DNA of 46,336 bases. Origin: Hymenobacter nivis (GTDB taxonomy: Bacteria; Bacteroidota; Bacteroidia; Cytophagales; Hymenobacteraceae). The stretch spans positions 1 to 46,336 of the forward strand of contig NZ_RCYZ01000013.1 of the NCBI RefSeq assembly GCF_006439025.1, read 5' to 3'. The stretch's first letter is position 1, and the number at the start of each line of letters is the position of its first letter. Below, piece after piece: positions 14,997 to 23,374 of the stretch. A program made the translations under genes and the position numbers. The notes under the pieces were generated by a model. The model was not told the origin of the DNA. It searched no databases and worked only from the letters and a program-made list of their open reading frames with translations.

Positions 14997-15977
14997 ATGG
15001 AAAAGTCACCTTCGCTACCGGTCCTCGTGCCGACCCGCTCGCATTCCCTAGTCGAGATGCCGGCTTCCGTAGGTCGGTACGTGGAGGCGGGACTACAGGG
15101 CGCGGCCAATACCAAGCGCGGCTATGCGGCCGACCTGCGTAGCTTCGAGGATTATTGCCAGCACCAGGAGCTCAGCTACCTGCCGGCCGAAGTTACCACT
15201 GTGGCCGGCTACGCCTCGCAGTTGGCGGACCGGGGTAAGAAGTACGCGACCATCCGCCGGCACGTGGCGGCCATTGCCAAGCTGCATCAACTCGCGGGCC
15301 TGCCCTCGCCCACCAGCCACGAAGCATTGGGCGTGGTGCTTGACGGCGTGGCCCGCGTGCACGGCAAGCGCCAGCGCCAAGCGCCGGCCTTCTCAGTGGC
15401 CGAGCTCAAGCAGGCCATCCGGGCGCTGGACCTGACTACCCCCACGGGACTACGCGACCGGGCCCTGCTGCTACTGGGTTTCGCCGGGGCCTTTCGGCGC
15501 TCCGAACTCGTGGCCCTGAACGTGGAGGATGTGGAGCTGACGCGCCTGGCGCTGGTCATCCACCTGCGCCGTAGCAAGACCAACCAGTACGGAGAGGAAG
15601 AAGACAAAGCCGTGTTTTATGCTCCCTCGGCCGATTACTGCCCCGTACGCGCCGTGCAGGACTGGCTCGCGGTCCTTGACCGGCCGGCGGGACCCCTCTT
15701 TACCCGTATGAGCCGGGGCACGAGTCGGCGGCCGGCTCAGCCGGGTACCGCTCGGCTCTCCGATCAGAGTGTCAACGACTTGGTGCAGCGCCACCTCGGC
15801 TCGGTCTATACCGCGCACTCGTTGCGGGCTTCCTTTGTGACGGTAGCGGTTGAGGCGGGGCAGAGCAACAAGGCCATTAAAAACCAGACCAAGCAGAAGA
15901 CCGATGCCATGATTGAGCGTTACGCCCGCCTCGACGACGTCAAACGCTTCAATGCCGCTCAGTATCTGGGACTTTAA
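14997..15977 (+). CDS. Tyrosine recombinase/integrase with a non-canonical box
   Basis: A 326-residue site-specific recombinase. The N-terminal SAM-like core-binding domain spans about residues 20-115; the catalytic domain follows. Catalytic residues are Arg168 in F-R-R-S-E-L, Lys194 in R-S-K-T-N-Q, His274 and Arg277 in A-H-S-L-R-A-S-F and Tyr309 in E-R-Y-A-R. The usual L-G-H/T-G-H motif before the tyrosine reads Q-T-K-Q-K-T, so the second His (or Trp) appears to be Gln300. Xer-type housekeeping enzymes keep that residue, so this is probably a mobile-element or phage-type integrase. A strong terminator follows at 16030. No tRNA or attachment site is visible next to it. Confidence 0.88.
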   Translation: MEKSPSLPVLVPTRSHSLVEMPASVGRYVEAGLQGAANTKRGYAADLRSFEDYCQHQELSYLPAEVTTVAGYASQLADRGKKYATIRRHVAAIAKLHQLAGLPSPTSHEALGVVLDGVARVHGKRQRQAPAFSVAELKQAIRALDLTTPTGLRDRALLLLGFAGAFRRSELVALNVEDVELTRLALVIHLRRSKTNQYGEEEDKAVFYAPSADYCPVRAVQDWLAVLDRPAGPLFTRMSRGTSRRPAQPGTARLSDQSVNDLVQRHLGSVYTAHSLRASFVTVAVEAGQSNKAIKNQTKQKTDAMIERYARLDDVKRFNAAQYLGL

Positions 15978-16029
15978 CGGCCCTTGCTAAGCAGGCGTTT
16001 GCTTACTTTAACGCAGGTTTCACAGCTAG

Positions 16030-16061
16030 GTAGCCCGGCGCTCGGATGGGTGCCGGGCTAC
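16030..16061 (+). terminator. Intrinsic terminator after the integrase gene
   Basis: Perfect 10-bp arms GTAGCCCGGC (16030-16039) and GCCGGGCTAC (16052-16061) with a 12-nt loop, followed by CCCTTTTTCC. It separates the integrase from the glycosidase gene. Confidence 0.85.
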
Positions 16062-16086
16062 TGCGCCCTTTTTCCATTACTCTCGC

Positions 16087-18087
16087 ATGTTGACCCTTGC
16101 TCGCTACGTGCTGCCATTGGTGATAGCTGTCTGGCTGCCGCGCTCCCCGCGTCAACCGCTACCAGTGCCGGTCCCGCCGTTAGAGGCGTTTCGGCCCGGT
16201 GCGCTGCACGCGCTACCACTGGGGTCCGTGCAGCCGCAGGGGTGGCTACGGCGCCAGCTGCAGCTGCAAGCCGACGGCCTAAGCGGGCACCTGGAAGAGT
16301 TTTGGCCTGACTTAGGCCCCACCAGCGCCTGGCTTGGGGGCGCCGGAGAGGGCTGGGAGCGGGGGCCTTACTACCTCGACGGGCTAGTCCCCCTGGCCTA
16401 CGGCCTGGATGACGCCGCCCTGAAGGCCAAGGCGCAAAAGTGGATAGATTGGGCTCTGCACAGCCAGCGGCCCGATGGCGGCTTTGGCCCCGCCAAAAAC
16501 CAGGACTGGTGGCCCAATATGCTCGTGCTCAAGGCCCTGATGCAGTATCAGGAAGCGACCCACGACCCGCGCGTGGTGCCGTTCATGACGCGGTACTTCG
16601 CTTACCAAAGCAGCCAGTTGGCGCAGCGGCCGCTGCACGAGTGGGCCGTGTACCGCTGGGCCGAGGAGCTGCTGCCTATCCGCTGGCTCTACGCGCGCAC
16701 GCGCAACCCGCAACTGCTCACGCTGGCTGGCCAGCTAGCCCAGCAAGGCTTCAACTGGCAGTGGGCCTACGCGCACTTTCCCTTTACGCAGCCTACCTCG
16801 AGCGCCAGCCTAGGCCTGGCGAGTGGCAACAATGACCTGGCGCTGCAAGCGCACGGGGTGAATAATGCCATGGCCCTGAAGATGCCCGCCCTCTGGGGCT
16901 ATACGGGCGGCACCCAGGCCGACCGAAAAGCCATTTATAATCAACTGACTATGCTGGACACCTATCACGGCTTGCCCAACGGGATGTTCAGCGGCGACGA
17001 GCACCTGGCAGGGCGCAACCCCTCGCAGGGCGTGGAACTCTGCACAGTGGTGGAGGCTCAGTTTTCGTATGAGGAGTTGCTCGCCCTGCTCGGCGACCCG
17101 CAGTTTGGCGACCGGCTCGAAAAAATCACCTTCAACGCGTTACCCGCCACCTTCGACCCCACCATGTGGGCCCACCAGTACGACCAGCAGCCCAACCAGG
17201 TGCTCGTGAGCCGGGCCCACCGCCAGTGGTCGACCAACGGCGACGACTCGAACGTATTCGGCTTGGAGCCGTGGTTTGGCTGCTGCACGGCCAACATGCA
17301 CCAGGGCTGGCCCAAGTTTGCGGCCAGCCTCTGGCTCGCCTCGCCCGACGGGGGGCTAGTCGCCGCGGCCTACGCGCCCAACCGCCTCCGCACTAGCCTA
17401 GGGGCGAGTGGCGGGGAGGTAATCATTCGGGAGGAAACCGACTATCCCTTCCGCGAAACCGTGCGTTTTACCGTGGAAAAAGGTGGTAAAAAGGCCTTTC
17501 CGTTACAGTTGCGCATTCCGGCCTGGGCCACGGGCAGTACCGTGGCCGTGAACGGCAAGTCCGCCCCCAGCGCGCCCCAGCCCGGTACGTTCTATCCGCT
17601 ACAGCGACGCTGGAAAGCTGGCGATGTGGTAGAACTGCGCCTGCCCATGCAAGTACGCGTAGTACCGGGCTATAACCAGTCGGTATCAGTGGAGCGCGGC
17701 CCGCTCGTGTACGGGCTTAAGGTAGGAGAACAATGGACCAAGCTGCGCGACCGTCCCTCCCTGGCCGACGACTACCAGGTGCAAGCCACCACCCCCTGGA
17801 ACTATGGCTTGCTGCTGCCCACCGGCCAGGCGCCCGCTACTGCGTTCAAAGTCAGAGAGCTGCCGCTGGATGGCGTACTCTTTTCGCCCGGCGGCGCGGC
17901 GGTAGAACTGCAAGTGGCGGGCGTGCGGCTCCCACAATGGCAGCTCGTGGACAACTCGGCTGGCCCGCCGCCCGCTAGCCCCGTCGCTGTGCCTGCCGGG
18001 ACACCGGTCGAAGTGCTCACGCTGATTCCCTACGGGGCAACCAAGCTGCGCATCACAGCTTTTCCCTTCGTGCAGCGGCAGCCCTAA
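16087..18087 (+). CDS. GH127-type glycoside hydrolase (beta-L-arabinofuranosidase-like)
   Basis: A 666-residue secreted enzyme with an N-terminal hydrophobic leader (L-P-L-V-I-A-V-W-L-P within the first 20 residues). The body is the (alpha/alpha)6-barrel of the GH127/DUF1680 family, with W-E-R-G-P-Y-Y-L-D-G-L near residue 90, and a C-terminal beta-sandwich from about residue 440. GH127 enzymes use a zinc-bound cysteine nucleophile held by Glu-x-Cys and Cys-Cys. Here E317-L-C319 and C399-C400 have the same arrangement and nearly the same spacing as in the characterised Bifidobacterium enzyme. Substrates are probably beta-linked L-arabinofuranose or related plant sugars. It stands alone, without SusC/SusD or other carbohydrate genes nearby, so it is an isolated rather than a typical polysaccharide-locus gene. 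Confidence 0.87.
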   Translation: MLTLARYVLPLVIAVWLPRSPRQPLPVPVPPLEAFRPGALHALPLGSVQPQGWLRRQLQLQADGLSGHLEEFWPDLGPTSAWLGGAGEGWERGPYYLDGLVPLAYGLDDAALKAKAQKWIDWALHSQRPDGGFGPAKNQDWWPNMLVLKALMQYQEATHDPRVVPFMTRYFAYQSSQLAQRPLHEWAVYRWAEELLPIRWLYARTRNPQLLTLAGQLAQQGFNWQWAYAHFPFTQPTSSASLGLASGNNDLALQAHGVNNAMALKMPALWGYTGGTQADRKAIYNQLTMLDTYHGLPNGMFSGDEHLAGRNPSQGVELCTVVEAQFSYEELLALLGDPQFGDRLEKITFNALPATFDPTMWAHQYDQQPNQVLVSRAHRQWSTNGDDSNVFGLEPWFGCCTANMHQGWPKFAASLWLASPDGGLVAAAYAPNRLRTSLGASGGEVIIREETDYPFRETVRFTVEKGGKKAFPLQLRIPAWATGSTVAVNGKSAPSAPQPGTFYPLQRRWKAGDVVELRLPMQVRVVPGYNQSVSVERGPLVYGLKVGEQWTKLRDRPSLADDYQVQATTPWNYGLLLPTGQAPATAFKVRELPLDGVLFSPGGAAVELQVAGVRLPQWQLVDNSAGPPPASPVAVPAGTPVEVLTLIPYGATKLRITAFPFVQRQP

Positions 18088-18607
18088 GGGGACTAGTTGC
18101 CTAAACTAGACTAAGCGAGTCACTCTCGCTCCTCACTACTCTTAAAGTAGGGTGTGCCAGAAGCGCTACAGCAGGGCATCGCCTCTTTAGAGAGGCTGAC
18201 TGGCGAAGGCGCGGCAACAGAAGCACGCGTCACCTGGATAGCGCTGGCTATAAGCGACGTTGAAGATAGTCTGAGAACAGTTTTTATATTACGCTGTCGG
18301 TAGCTACCGACAGCGCGTTTTACTACTGCCCTTACGGTAGGCACGAGCGAGGCAAGCAATACCTGCGCGCCGCGCCAGCTAAGCGGTCCGGCCTAATCCC
18401 CATCGCTGGCCTGCGCAACAGCTAGCAGCGGCACCTAAAGGTTTGGTCCGGTTAAAGCTTTACACTTGGTTCCTATTAGGGGGCCGCCCGCGCGGCCTGT
18501 ATACCAGGCCAACAATGCCCTCTATTCTGTTTGCTTTCGACAAGAAGCCCTGCGCTGCGTCTATGCCGGTTAGCACAATGAACCTTGAAAGCGCCGTTTA
18601 AATACTA
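18088..18607. other. Intergenic region with a perfect 24-bp palindrome
   Basis: About 520 bp between the glycosidase and the TetR-type regulator. A perfect palindrome spans 18292-18315, with the half-site CGCTGTCGGTAG reading into its complement without a loop, followed by GCGTTTT. A small hairpin AGCGAG/CTCGCT occurs around 18114-18130. No gene is supportable; a 79-codon minus-strand frame here has no recognisable features. Confidence 0.55.
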
Positions 18608-19249
18608 TCAATAATAGGGCGCCGCCTCTTGTAGCCGCCGGGCCACCAGCGCGCCGGCCGGCGAGGTAACGCGCGCTAAAAAATCGGTGGTCTGCGCCGC
18701 CAGGGCTTCCGCTAGCACCTGCGTGTTGGGCGAAGCCGCCACGGCCACCGTGGACTGGTTTACCCAGCGCTCGGTTTCCGCGGCCACCTCCAGATTGGCG
18801 CGGTAGAAGCCTTCCGCTATTCCGCGGTGCAGATTGGCCTGCATGTAGCTGATGATGCTAGCCAGGCGCGTAGTGATAAGGTACTGGTAGTGGGCAGGGT
18901 AGCTAGCGGCCAACTCCGGGAGGAAGGGACCGCGCATCTCATCGGGTAAGGATTGCAGGGTGCGGCGCACCCGCAGCATCTCCTCGACCGCGCTGCTGCT
19001 GTGCGGCTGGTGCTCGGCTAGGCGCTCGCGAAAACTAGTCAGGTAGCGGTCGATGGCGGCGGTCAGCAGCGCCGGCTTGCCTAGCGGGAAGGCGCGCTCG
19101 ATGGTGGCTACGGGCAGCCGCAAGGCCAGCGCCACCTCGGCCAACGACACCAGCGCGATGCCCCGCTCCAGAAACAGGTCCTGGGCGGTAGCCACTATGC
19201 GGGCCTGCGCTTGCGCCTGGGCTGCGGAATCGAGTGCGTGGGGAAGCAT
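18608..19249 (-). CDS. TetR-family transcriptional regulator
   Basis: A 213-residue one-component repressor. The N-terminal domain (about residues 12-65) shows the TetR pattern: A-R-I-V-A-T-A-Q-D-L-F-L-E-R-G, then V-S-L-A-E-V-A-L-A-L-R-L-P-V-A-T-I-E-R-A-F. The helical C-terminal domain would bind a ligand and dimerise. It is transcribed divergently from the AraC-type gene at 19382. On the minus strand TACTTTTG (19322 to 19315) is a good -7 box. The recognition helix carries P-V-A-T-I-E-R-A-F where most members have a Tyr-containing turn, so it is a divergent TetR. The target is probably itself and the neighbour. Confidence 0.85.
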   Translation of the reverse strand: MLPHALDSAAQAQAQARIVATAQDLFLERGIALVSLAEVALALRLPVATIERAFPLGKPALLTAAIDRYLTSFRERLAEHQPHSSSAVEEMLRVRRTLQSLPDEMRGPFLPELAASYPAHYQYLITTRLASIISYMQANLHRGIAEGFYRANLEVAAETERWVNQSTVAVAASPNTQVLAEALAAQTTDFLARVTSPAGALVARRLQEAAPYY

Positions 19250-19314
19250 GTTAAGCGGGGCCTTGCCACTGGCGGCGGCTAGGCAAGCAGCAGATTTTAG
19301 TCTGAATGTGGGCG

Positions 19315-19360
19315 CAAAAGTAGTACTATGCTGAGTAAAATAGGGTCTAGCTTACCTTTG
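19315..19360. promoter_or_regulatory. Divergent promoters between TetR- and AraC-type genes
   Basis: TACCTTTG at 19353-19360 (plus) matches TAnnTTTG and lies 22 bp before the AraC ATG. CAAAAGTA at 19315-19322 is the same box on the minus strand for the TetR gene. The two boxes are about 30 bp apart, so either regulator bound here could affect both genes. Confidence 0.6.
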
Positions 19361-19381
19361 ATTTATTAAAGTATCAGCCTC

Positions 19382-20299
19382 ATGTCGTCTACTTCCCTGG
19401 AAGCCTTTTACACCAAGTTTGGCGCCGGAGCCGGGGGTGCGAACCTGGCTGACCTGTCGCGTCAGGTGGGCCACTTCAACGTCTTTAACATCGCCGACCT
19501 GGCGCCCTACACCGGGGGCGAGCGGCCCATGCTGTTTGACAAGCGCCTGTATTATAAAATCAGTTTGTGCAGCGGGCCGAGCCGGGTCGAATACGGCGAC
19601 CAGGTGCTGGACATTGCCCAGCAGGCCGTGTTTCTGGCCACGCCCCGCGTGCCCTACCGCTGGGTGCCGCTCACGCCCACACCCAGCGGCTATTTCTGCA
19701 TCTTCAACCAAGAGTTTTTGCTGGGGCCCCGCGGGGGTGGGGCCGTCGAGGAATTACCCATTTTTCAGCCGGGGGCCTACCCGCTCTGGGAAGTGAGCGC
19801 CGCGCAGGCGCAGGCCGTGCAGGGGCTATTCGAGAAGATGAGCCAGGAAATCACCTCCGACTATGCCTACAAGTACGACCTGCTGCGCAGCTACCTCTGG
19901 GAGTTGATTCACCTGGTGCAGAAGCTGCAGCCCGCCCCCAGCGCGCCGCCCGCCGGCAGCGCCGCCGAGCGCCTGGCCACGCAGTTTGGCGAGCTGCTGG
20001 AGCGGCAGTTTCCGCTGCCCGGCCCCGGCCAGGCGCTGCGCCTGCGCACGCCCACCGACTTTGCCGACCAGCTGGCCGTGCACGTCAACTACCTCAACCG
20101 GGCGCTCAAGGAGGCGACCGGGCACACGACGAGCGCGCTGCTGGCGGGGCGGCTCACCCAGGAAGCCAAGATTTTGCTGCGCCAAACCACCTGGAGCATC
20201 ACCCAGATTGCCGAGGGGCTGGGCTTTACCGACACAGCCCACTTCTGCACCTTCTTCAAGCGCCAGACCCAGCACACGCCGGGCGCGTTTCGGAGCTAG
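19382..20299 (+). CDS. AraC-family transcriptional regulator
   Basis: A 305-residue regulator. The C-terminal AraC domain (about 215-303) has two helix-turn-helix units: D-F-A-D-Q-L-A-V-H-V-N-Y-L-N-R-A-L-K, and S-I-T-Q-I-A-E-G-L-G-F-T-D-T-A-H-F. It closes with F-F-K-R-Q-T-Q-H-T-P-G-A-F-R. The N-terminal half is a cupin-like sensor of the type found before many Bacteroidota oxidoreductase genes. It precedes the NADPH:quinone reductase-like gene by 137 bp on the same strand and is likely to control it. Expression probably starts from TACCTTTG at 19353. Confidence 0.92.
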   Translation: MSSTSLEAFYTKFGAGAGGANLADLSRQVGHFNVFNIADLAPYTGGERPMLFDKRLYYKISLCSGPSRVEYGDQVLDIAQQAVFLATPRVPYRWVPLTPTPSGYFCIFNQEFLLGPRGGGAVEELPIFQPGAYPLWEVSAAQAQAVQGLFEKMSQEITSDYAYKYDLLRSYLWELIHLVQKLQPAPSAPPAGSAAERLATQFGELLERQFPLPGPGQALRLRTPTDFADQLAVHVNYLNRALKEATGHTTSALLAGRLTQEAKILLRQTTWSITQIAEGLGFTDTAHFCTFFKRQTQHTPGAFRS

Positions 20300-20436
20300 C
20301 CGGTTGGTTTGAATTATACAGAAACTGGTTTGCGCGGCGAAATGCGGGCCCGGCGGACTAGCCGGACCTTTGTCGCACTAGTTTTTCTCTTCAAGCCCGG
20401 CGGCTGTGCCCGCCGGCCCTAGCTATCCCCAACGAC

Positions 20437-21363
20437 ATGAAAGCAGTTAAAATTGACGAGTACGGCGACGAGCGCGTGCTACAAGTGGTAGAAGTGCCCA
20501 CGCCCGAACCCGCCTCCGATGAGGTATTAATCCAGGTGCACGCGGCCGGCGTGAACCCCATGGATTGGAAGATTCGCGACGGGGCCGGCGTGCGCTTTGG
20601 CCTGCAGCTGCCCATTTCCCTGGGCAGCGAAATTGCCGGGGTGGTGGCCAAAGTGGGCGCTGGCATCACGGCGCTGCGCGTGGGCGATGCCGTGTACGGC
20701 ACGGTCAAGGCGGGCGGCTACGCCGACTACGCCCTGGCCAAGCTGGAGGAAGTGGCCCTCAAGCCCGCCGCGCTGGATTTTACCCAGGGGGCCGCCATTC
20801 CGCTGGCTGCACTCACTGCCTGGCAGGCCCTGTTTGACCTGGCCCAGCTGCAAGCCGGGCAGCGCGTGTTTATCACCGCCGCCGCGGGCAACGTGGGCGC
20901 GCTGGCCGTGCAGCTGGCCAAGGCCAAGGGAGCCATCGTAACGGGCCTAGCTTCCGGCCCCAACGAAGCGTTTGTGCGGGGGCTCGGGGTCGATGCCTTT
21001 GTCGACTACACCACCCAAACGTTTGAAGACGTGGTGTTGGAGCAGGATGTCGTCTTCGACGTGGTGGGGGGCGACACGTTCGAGCGCGCCTTTCGCTGCC
21101 TGAAAAAAGGCGGTACGCTGGTGACGGCTGTGGCTTTCCCGACCCCGGAGCAGGCGGCCGCGCACGAGGTGAAGGCCGTGCGGGTGTTTTGTCAGCCCAA
21201 CCGGGCGGAGCTGGCTGAAATCAGCCAGCTCGTGGACGCCCACCAGCTGACCGCGCACGTGGCCCACGTCTTTCCGCTAGCCCAGGTGCGCGCGGCCCAG
21301 CAGCTATCTAAAGAAGGGCGCACGCGCGGCAAAATCGTTTTGCAGCTTGGCAGCAGCGAATAG
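20437..21363 (+). CDS. NADP-dependent quinone oxidoreductase-like (zinc-less MDR)
   Basis: A 308-residue medium-chain reductase. The N-terminal GroES-like domain contains V-H-A-A-G-V-N-P-M-D-W-K-I-R-D-G, typical of the quinone oxidoreductase branch, and has no cysteine ligands for structural zinc. The Rossmann domain has A-A-A-G-N-V-G-A-L-A-V-Q-L-A-K for NADPH binding. Such enzymes reduce quinones or enones with NADPH and are usually induced by electrophiles. It lies downstream of an AraC regulator and convergent with the epoxide-hydrolase-like gene, whose stop is 8 bp away. GACCTTTG near 20365 is a one-mismatch -7 candidate. Confidence 0.9.
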   Translation: MKAVKIDEYGDERVLQVVEVPTPEPASDEVLIQVHAAGVNPMDWKIRDGAGVRFGLQLPISLGSEIAGVVAKVGAGITALRVGDAVYGTVKAGGYADYALAKLEEVALKPAALDFTQGAAIPLAALTAWQALFDLAQLQAGQRVFITAAAGNVGALAVQLAKAKGAIVTGLASGPNEAFVRGLGVDAFVDYTTQTFEDVVLEQDVVFDVVGGDTFERAFRCLKKGGTLVTAVAFPTPEQAAAHEVKAVRVFCQPNRAELAEISQLVDAHQLTAHVAHVFPLAQVRAAQQLSKEGRTRGKIVLQLGSSE

Positions 21364-21371
21364 CCTTAAGG

Positions 21372-22301
21372 TCAGTTCGGGGAAGCTCCCTGGTGGGCGG
21401 CCAAAAAGGGGAGGATAACGGCCGCCATTTCCGCGGGCACCTCTTCCGCCAGGTCGTGGCCCGCGTGGAAAACGTGGCCCGTCACGTTCGTGGCCAGCTG
21501 CCGCATTATTTCCTCGTTGCGCGCCCCGATAAAGGCGTCGCCGCCCAGCGCCAGCACCGGCAGCGCCAGCGGCGTGCTCGCCGCGGCCCGGTTCTGCTCG
21601 CCATCGACGAGCATGGCGCGGTACACGGCCAGCATCGAGCGGATGCCGCCGGGCAGGCTGTAGCAGCGCACGTACTCTGCCAGCGCATCCGCCGTGGCCG
21701 AGTCGGGAAAGAGGCGCTCCGACTTAATCATGTAGGTAATCAGCTCCCGCTCGTGGCCGGCAATCAGCATCTCGGGCACATCCGCCTTGAAGTAGAAACC
21801 CACGTGCCAGAGAAACATGCCGACGGCATTTTCCGGCGTCAGGGCCGTGTGCTGCTCGAAGTTGAAGCCCGGCATCAACGCTTCCGCGAAGACCAGGGCT
21901 TTTACCCGCTGCGGCTGGCGCACGGCGAGCTGGTAGCCAATCACCGCCCCCCAATCCTCGCCCACCACGCTATACGTGGCGTGGCCGAGCTGGGCCATGA
22001 GCGCCGCAATGTCGTCGCTCATGGTGGCCGAGTCGTAACCCCCGGCCGGGTGGTCCGAATCGCCGAGGCCGCGCAGGTCGGGCACGATGACGGTGTAGCG
22101 GTCGCTGAGCAGGGGCAGCAAATGACGCCAATGGTAGCTCGTTTTCGGGATGCCGTGCAGCAGCACGACGGGCGCGCCCGCGCCGGCGAAGCGGTAGTGC
22201 AGGCTTGTGCCATTCACCGCGGCGCGGTCACTTTGCACGGGCCTGCCTTGGTGGTCCACCATCCGAAAGGCACCTTCGTTGTTAAGCGGGAAGTGTTTCA
22301 T
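21372..22301 (-). CDS. Alpha/beta hydrolase, epoxide-hydrolase-like
   Basis: A 309-residue hydrolase with Asp as nucleophile. H-G-I-P-K-T-S-Y-H-W-R-H is the oxyanion region, then P-D-L-R-G-L-G-D-S-D and the elbow V-V-G-E-D-W-G-A with the nucleophilic Asp; a His follows in H-A-G-H-D-L-A-E-E near the C-terminus. Asp at the elbow followed by Trp-Gly is the signature of epoxide hydrolases and haloalkane/fluoroacetate dehalogenases. The substrate cannot be told from sequence. It is transcribed divergently from an HxlR regulator (22377), with an inverted repeat between them, so the regulator probably controls it. Confidence 0.88.
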   Translation of the reverse strand: MKHFPLNNEGAFRMVDHQGRPVQSDRAAVNGTSLHYRFAGAGAPVVLLHGIPKTSYHWRHLLPLLSDRYTVIVPDLRGLGDSDHPAGGYDSATMSDDIAALMAQLGHATYSVVGEDWGAVIGYQLAVRQPQRVKALVFAEALMPGFNFEQHTALTPENAVGMFLWHVGFYFKADVPEMLIAGHERELITYMIKSERLFPDSATADALAEYVRCYSLPGGIRSMLAVYRAMLVDGEQNRAAASTPLALPVLALGGDAFIGARNEEIMRQLATNVTGHVFHAGHDLAEEVPAEMAAVILPFLAAHQGASPN

Positions 22302-22339
22302 GCGGCAAAGGACTCGCTCACCTTTTGCCGCGCCAATAA

Positions 22340-22355
22340 CTCACCCCAAAGTGAG
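22340..22355. promoter_or_regulatory. Inverted repeat between the hydrolase and HxlR genes
   Basis: CTCAC (22340-22344) and GTGAG (22351-22355) form an inverted repeat with 6-bp spacing, and CTCACC also occurs directly at 22317-22322. Located midway in the 75-bp divergent spacer, it is a plausible HxlR operator for both genes. Confidence 0.45.
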
Positions 22356-22376
22356 CGTTTCCCCTTCTCCTCTCCC

Positions 22377-22757
22377 ATGGCCAGTAAGTTGAAAGCTGGG
22401 ACCACCAATGCCCAGAATAGTCAGTTCTTATCGGCGTGGTGCTCCGTCAATGACGTATTGCGCGACATTAGTCCCCGCTGGAAGATGGTGCTCCTGCACG
22501 GCATTGCCCACGGGGTAAAGCAGTTCAGCCAGCTCAAGCGGACATTTCCCACCTTGTCCGACCAGGTACTGGGCCAGCGGCTGGCCGAATTAGTAGCCGA
22601 GGGGCTGGTCGAGAAGGCCGCGGTGGCGGGTACCGTCCCCCCGCGCATTCGCTATTCGGCAACGCCCAAGGGCTGCGCCCTGCTGGCCATCGTCGACGAC
22701 CTGCAGCGCTGGGGCCAGCAGGATTGGTCCCGCGACCACGCGGAAGAATCAGTTTAA
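22377..22757 (+). CDS. HxlR-family transcriptional regulator
   Basis: A 126-residue winged-helix protein. The frame stays open far upstream through the hydrolase gene, but the real start is the ATG at 22377, because the family motif begins soon after: S-A-W-C-S-V-N-D-V-L with R-W-K-M-V-L-L-H-G-I. The core is F-S-Q-L-K-R-T-F-P-T-L-S-D-Q-V-L-G-Q-R-L-A-E-L and the wing ends in P-R-I-R-Y-S-A-T-P-K-G. A cysteine at position 22 stands where redox-sensing members have theirs, which would allow thiol control, but this is inference. It is divergent from the epoxide-hydrolase-like gene and followed by a strong terminator. Confidence 0.9.
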   Translation: MASKLKAGTTNAQNSQFLSAWCSVNDVLRDISPRWKMVLLHGIAHGVKQFSQLKRTFPTLSDQVLGQRLAELVAEGLVEKAAVAGTVPPRIRYSATPKGCALLAIVDDLQRWGQQDWSRDHAEESV

Positions 22758-22763
22758 GAAACG

Positions 22764-22805
22764 GCACCAAGTAGCGGGCAGGTGCTCCTGCTCGTTACTT
22801 GGTGC
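22764..22805 (+). terminator. Strong hairpin after the HxlR gene
   Basis: Perfect 10-bp arms GCACCAAGTA (22764-22773) and TACTTGGTGC (22796-22805), with the interior able to pair further (GGGCAGG with CCTGCTC). It lies just past the HxlR stop codon. A further CCGCTA/TAGCGG inverted repeat occurs at 22844-22874. Confidence 0.75.
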
Positions 22806-22966
22806 GGCTTGCCTATTCTCCCTTTCCCATTGATAGCGCTGTTCCGCTATAATGTGCTACCCATCCGGTAGCGGAGGCGGCGCGCGGCGCAATTCGCCAC
22901 CAGCGCCCACCGCGGGAACAATCAGAAATTTTTATGGCCACAGAGCGAAATATCAACTGCGTCTCC

Positions 22967-22987
22967 TACTTTTGTAGTCGCGACTAC
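22967..22987 (+). promoter_or_regulatory. Promoter and palindromic operator of the VOC-EVE-MarR operon
   Basis: TACTTTTG (22967-22974) is a good TAnnTTTG -7 box. Directly after it is the perfect palindrome GTAGTCGCGACTAC (22974-22987), which would cover the transcription start; the first ATG is at 23003. MarR proteins bind palindromes of about this size in such positions, and a MarR gene is the third gene of the operon, so autoregulation is likely. Confidence 0.6.
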
Positions 22988-23002
22988 TAAATCATTTCGC
23001 CC

Positions 23003-23374
23003 ATGTCCACTCCCACGCAACTCGGCTTCGTTTCGCTCCAGGTGAGCGACCTGGCCGCCTCCCGCCACTTCTACGCCGACGTGCTTGACTTCCAGCCCGT
23101 GCCCGCCTCGCCCCCCGATGCCTGCCTGTTCGTCACCCAGAGCGGCGCCCTGTTTGCCTTGCGCACGCCGCTGGTGGATTTGCAGGCCACCAGCCGGCTT
23201 GGCTGGGGCGTTAGCCTCTGGTTTGGCGTGCCCGAGCTTGCCGCTTTCCTGGAGCGGCTGGAAGGCAAAGTCCAGGTAGTTCGCGGCCTGCAAGCCACGC
23301 CCTTCGGCACCACGGCCATCATCGCCGACCCCGACGGCTACTGGCTGACCTTGCAAGAAGTACCGGCCAAGTGA
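23003..23374 (+). CDS. VOC-family (glyoxalase/bleomycin-resistance-like) protein
   Basis: A 123-residue vicinal-oxygen-chelate fold protein with two beta-alpha-beta modules. It starts with L-G-F-V-S-L-Q-V-S-D-L-A-A-S-R-H-F-Y-A-D-V-L-D-F and ends with F-G-T-T-A-I-I-A-D-P-D-G-Y-W-L-T-L-Q, both typical. Members isomerise glutathione adducts, cleave aromatic rings or bind drugs; the metal-binding pattern here is not clear enough to choose. First gene of an overlapping three-gene operon with an EVE-like protein and a MarR regulator, which suggests a detoxification or drug-response role. Confidence 0.88.
   Translation: MSTPTQLGFVSLQVSDLAASRHFYADVLDFQPVPASPPDACLFVTQSGALFALRTPLVDLQATSRLGWGVSLWFGVPELAAFLERLEGKVQVVRGLQATPFGTTAIIADPDGYWLTLQEVPAK

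Noticed and set aside
18120..18359. A 79-codon minus-strand frame
   Set aside because: Crosses a perfect palindrome and a hairpin and shows no family feature.
21393..22376. The upstream 328 codons of the frame that ends as the HxlR gene
   Set aside because: They lie antisense to the epoxide-hydrolase-like gene and look random; the HxlR family start is at 22377.
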